Source: Sclerurus mexicanus | Lineage: Eukaryota > Chordata > Aves > Passeriformes > Furnariidae | Length of the DNA: 64,000 nucleotides | Assembly (NCBI GenBank): GCA_013396755.1 | Contig: VWZF01003646.1 | Location: 434,001 to 498,000, forward strand | Reading direction: 5' to 3' | Shown: positions 61,717-64,000 of the stretch, one piece after another | Layout: every line of letters starts with the position of its first letter | Position numbering within the stretch: the stretch's first letter is position 1 | Program-made: the position numbers and the translations under genes | Notes under the pieces: generated by a model | What the model saw: only the letters and a program-made list of their open reading frames with translations | Database searches by the model: none | What the model was told of the DNA's origin: nothing

Positions 61717-64000
61717 ACTAATTGTTATATATACTTGAATTGCATGCCAGAGAAGGTGTCCTCTTTATGAAAATGGGTGTGCTTGACAATTCAGACATCT
61801 TTCTTCATGAAAAAGCTAATCAAACACAGGGTCAGAAATATTATGGTTTAAGAAAGTGTAACTGTACAAGAAAGAGAAGAATGAGAGGAAAAGCACTTTC
61901 TGAAAGTGCTGTAGGAAGAATGCATTACAAATCGGGAACAAAAACTAGGAGGACAATGGAAATCCTCAGTTTGATGATTTAGAAGTGAAATTATTCATAT
62001 GAAAATGTTGCTGTAAAAATAAGGGCAGCATTTGGAGAATCATGAAAGATGCATTCAACAAATGCACAGACTCTAGTAGTGACTGGGGTAGAGATTGTAG
62101 CAATGCAGTTCATTTTAGAAAGAATGTTCTGACAGAAAAAAGGCAACTCAGGCCACTTCATCTAAAGCTAACACTGAGGTGGAAGGTACAGTAGTGTGAA
62201 AAAAGAAAGCAGCTGTTTTTTAAGCAGAACCAATGCCTTGGGGTAAGTGGAAGAAATGGGAATATTTGTATTGTTTTGTGAAATACTTTTGTGTCAGAGA
62301 CACAAATGCCAGTTATATCCTGCAAAGTAGAGGACGGTCCATCAGCCCAACACTGAACCATATATTGCGTATATGTTTCAGAAAACAGTGGATCCATACA
62401 TAATTCTGAAGAACTGGAGGACAAGAGAACTTAATATTTTTTTCATATGTCTTTTCTCAGTGGGGCTTCCTCTCAGGTTGATTACAAATGTTCAGAAACA
62501 TCATTTGATGGGGGAGGGAATTGGTAGGTAGTAAGCAATTTTTCATGATTTTCAGTCAAATATGGCAAGTAGCTCAAGCTGAAGGAAAATGGAAAACTTA
62601 AAAAAATCAATTTTTCTTTTTGACAAAAAAAATCAATATTTTCTTGTGGCAAAAATTATTGTAGACTATCAGAATTAATTTAAGAAAAAAAACTTCAAGT
62701 GAAGAAAATGTTCATTGTAGATTAAATATTATTTGAGTTTGATTTACTTGTTCTCCTAAGAAAAAGTAGTTACTTACACTGCGTTAACTAGGAGGTCACT
62801 ATTGCACAATCTTTCCAGTCAAATAAAAAATCTAAACAGAGAAAAAATAATTTCTTTCAGGTCTTTCCATCAGTCATTTGCACCCACAGAGCTGCTGCTA
62901 CACACAGAGAACTTGTAATTCTACAGGGCCACCGTGGGAGCTGGAGGAGCAAAAGGTGACAAAGGCATCTCTTTGCTGTTGCACTAAGAACAACCTGCCA
63001 AATACTCATCATATCACAGTGTCAGTCTGAATAATAGCTACTTGTGCCAAAGGACAATGTATGTGGCTGACTCACTCTAGCTGTAAACACATGCCAACTG
63101 GCACTCACTGGGAATTTTTCAGCAAACGAATTTTGATGGAAAACATTGATTCGTGAAAACTAAAATACTGCGGTGGCCATGTGTATAACAATTTCAGCAT
63201 CCAGACACTCATCTCCTGCAGGATGATCAGTATCACTATGGCAGGATTCTCCCCCAAAAGACCAAGGTGCTGCTTGAATTAAAACAATGCTTTGCTGCAT
63301 TCCTTATATAGGGAGTCTAGGAAAACTGATCAGCTTGGTCATGTATCTAACCTTGGTGTATGTGAATACCTACCCATAGTTCAATCTTTTCAACCCAATG
63401 ACTTGGCACTCAGAGTGCAAATTGTTCATAATCTCCTCAATATAAATGAAATATCTAATATTATTCAGTGACACTGCAGCACACCAAGTATCTTACAAGG
63501 CTGACAGCAAACTTTTGAAGTATAAAAGGCCTGTGAAGAACTAAGGACTGGGACTTTTATTTCTGGTTTATGATTCATCACTTGAGTTCTTTATTGCAAC
63601 TTTCATAGAAATTAGCAGAAGATACATTTTTCACTGCTTAAAGTTTTGAGAATCAAAATGGTTTTCTGTGCTCCTTCCAGAAAATCCTGATGCATTACAA
63701 ATGTGAAAGCATGTGAGAGCAAGACTGCGAAGTTGAATTTGGCCCACATTTGAGATCTGGGAAATTTCAGTCCAAATCTCTGTTTGTTTGGCAATTGCTC
63801 ACACAAATCAAGACATGACTCTGGAAGATATTCAGAGGTGCATAATCTTACCAGAGCCAGTACCCTATTCAATATGTTGGAGAACTTACCTAAGCAGTGC
63901 TAAGTTTAAGTTCTGGAATGAATCAAGTAGAACAAGGAATATAAATATTTTTAATTGATCCCCAAGTAACCTAGTTATGACTCTACTGGTATTTCCCTAA
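61717..64000. other. Non-coding AT-rich DNA to the window end
   Basis: No repeat family or exon recognised. Frames of 86-88 codons (61,722-61,982 plus; 62,158-62,424 minus; 63,612-63,872 minus) show no domain. On the minus strand at about 63,881-63,910 a short segment sits between an acceptor-like CATTCCAG and a donor GTAAGT, too short and unsupported to call. Confidence 0.55.

Noticed and set aside
1..64000. CRISPR arrays, bacterial operons, tRNA or rRNA genes
   Set aside because: None of the spaced direct repeats, ribosome-binding contexts or RNA-gene cores were seen; the sequence is clearly vertebrate nuclear DNA.

Overview
This window looks like a piece of a bird chromosome, most likely from a neoavian or songbird-like species. 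The evidence is the repeat content. At least thirteen CR1 LINE fragments carry the CR1 3' end (tandem ATTCTRTGA-type octamers) in both orientations. Two copies of one long terminal repeat (LTR) have TGTGGTTTAACC-like and AACCARCACA ends that I recognise from avian endogenous retroviruses. Base composition is AT-rich with scattered A/C-rich and T-rich runs, as in avian introns or gene deserts. There are no prokaryotic features: no operons, ribosome-binding sites, CRISPR arrays or insertion sequences.

No intact protein-coding gene is visible. The longest open frame is 130 codons, and almost every open frame is chance or lies inside a repeat. Two frames carry real but dead coding signal. Positions 54,863-55,117 hold a decayed piece of a LINE reverse transcriptase (LDFSKAFDT motif). 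Positions 42,737-43,310 hold a CR1 3' end that still reads as the C-terminal tail of CR1 ORF2. The best candidate for a host exon is an 86-base segment at 32,337-32,422 with a good acceptor, an open frame and a strong GTAAGT donor. I do not recognise its peptide.

Layout: 1-12.5 kb holds one 5'-truncated LTR, a long pyrimidine tract and two probable ancient amniote repeats. From 10.7 to 19.9 kb there are six CR1 fragments and, at 16.7-17.2 kb, a dense cluster of TAAT-core motifs that could be a conserved enhancer. From 20 to 32 kb the sequence is mostly unique and AT-rich, with a GC-rich, CpG-containing island at 25.4-25.85 kb and a motif-dense segment near 28.4 kb. From 32 to 49 kb are the candidate exon, a CCTA/CCTG microsatellite and the longest CR1 copy. 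From 49.7 to 55.1 kb are two CR1 3' ends, a second GC-rich promoter-like island (50.7-51.1 kb) and the reverse-transcriptase relic. From 55 to 64 kb are a nearly full-length solo LTR and a CR1 relic.

No new biological system is evident. The items most worth checking are the candidate exon, the two CpG-containing islands and the motif-dense AT-rich segments. No similarity search or alignment software was available; family assignments rest on recognising consensus-like sequence by eye.
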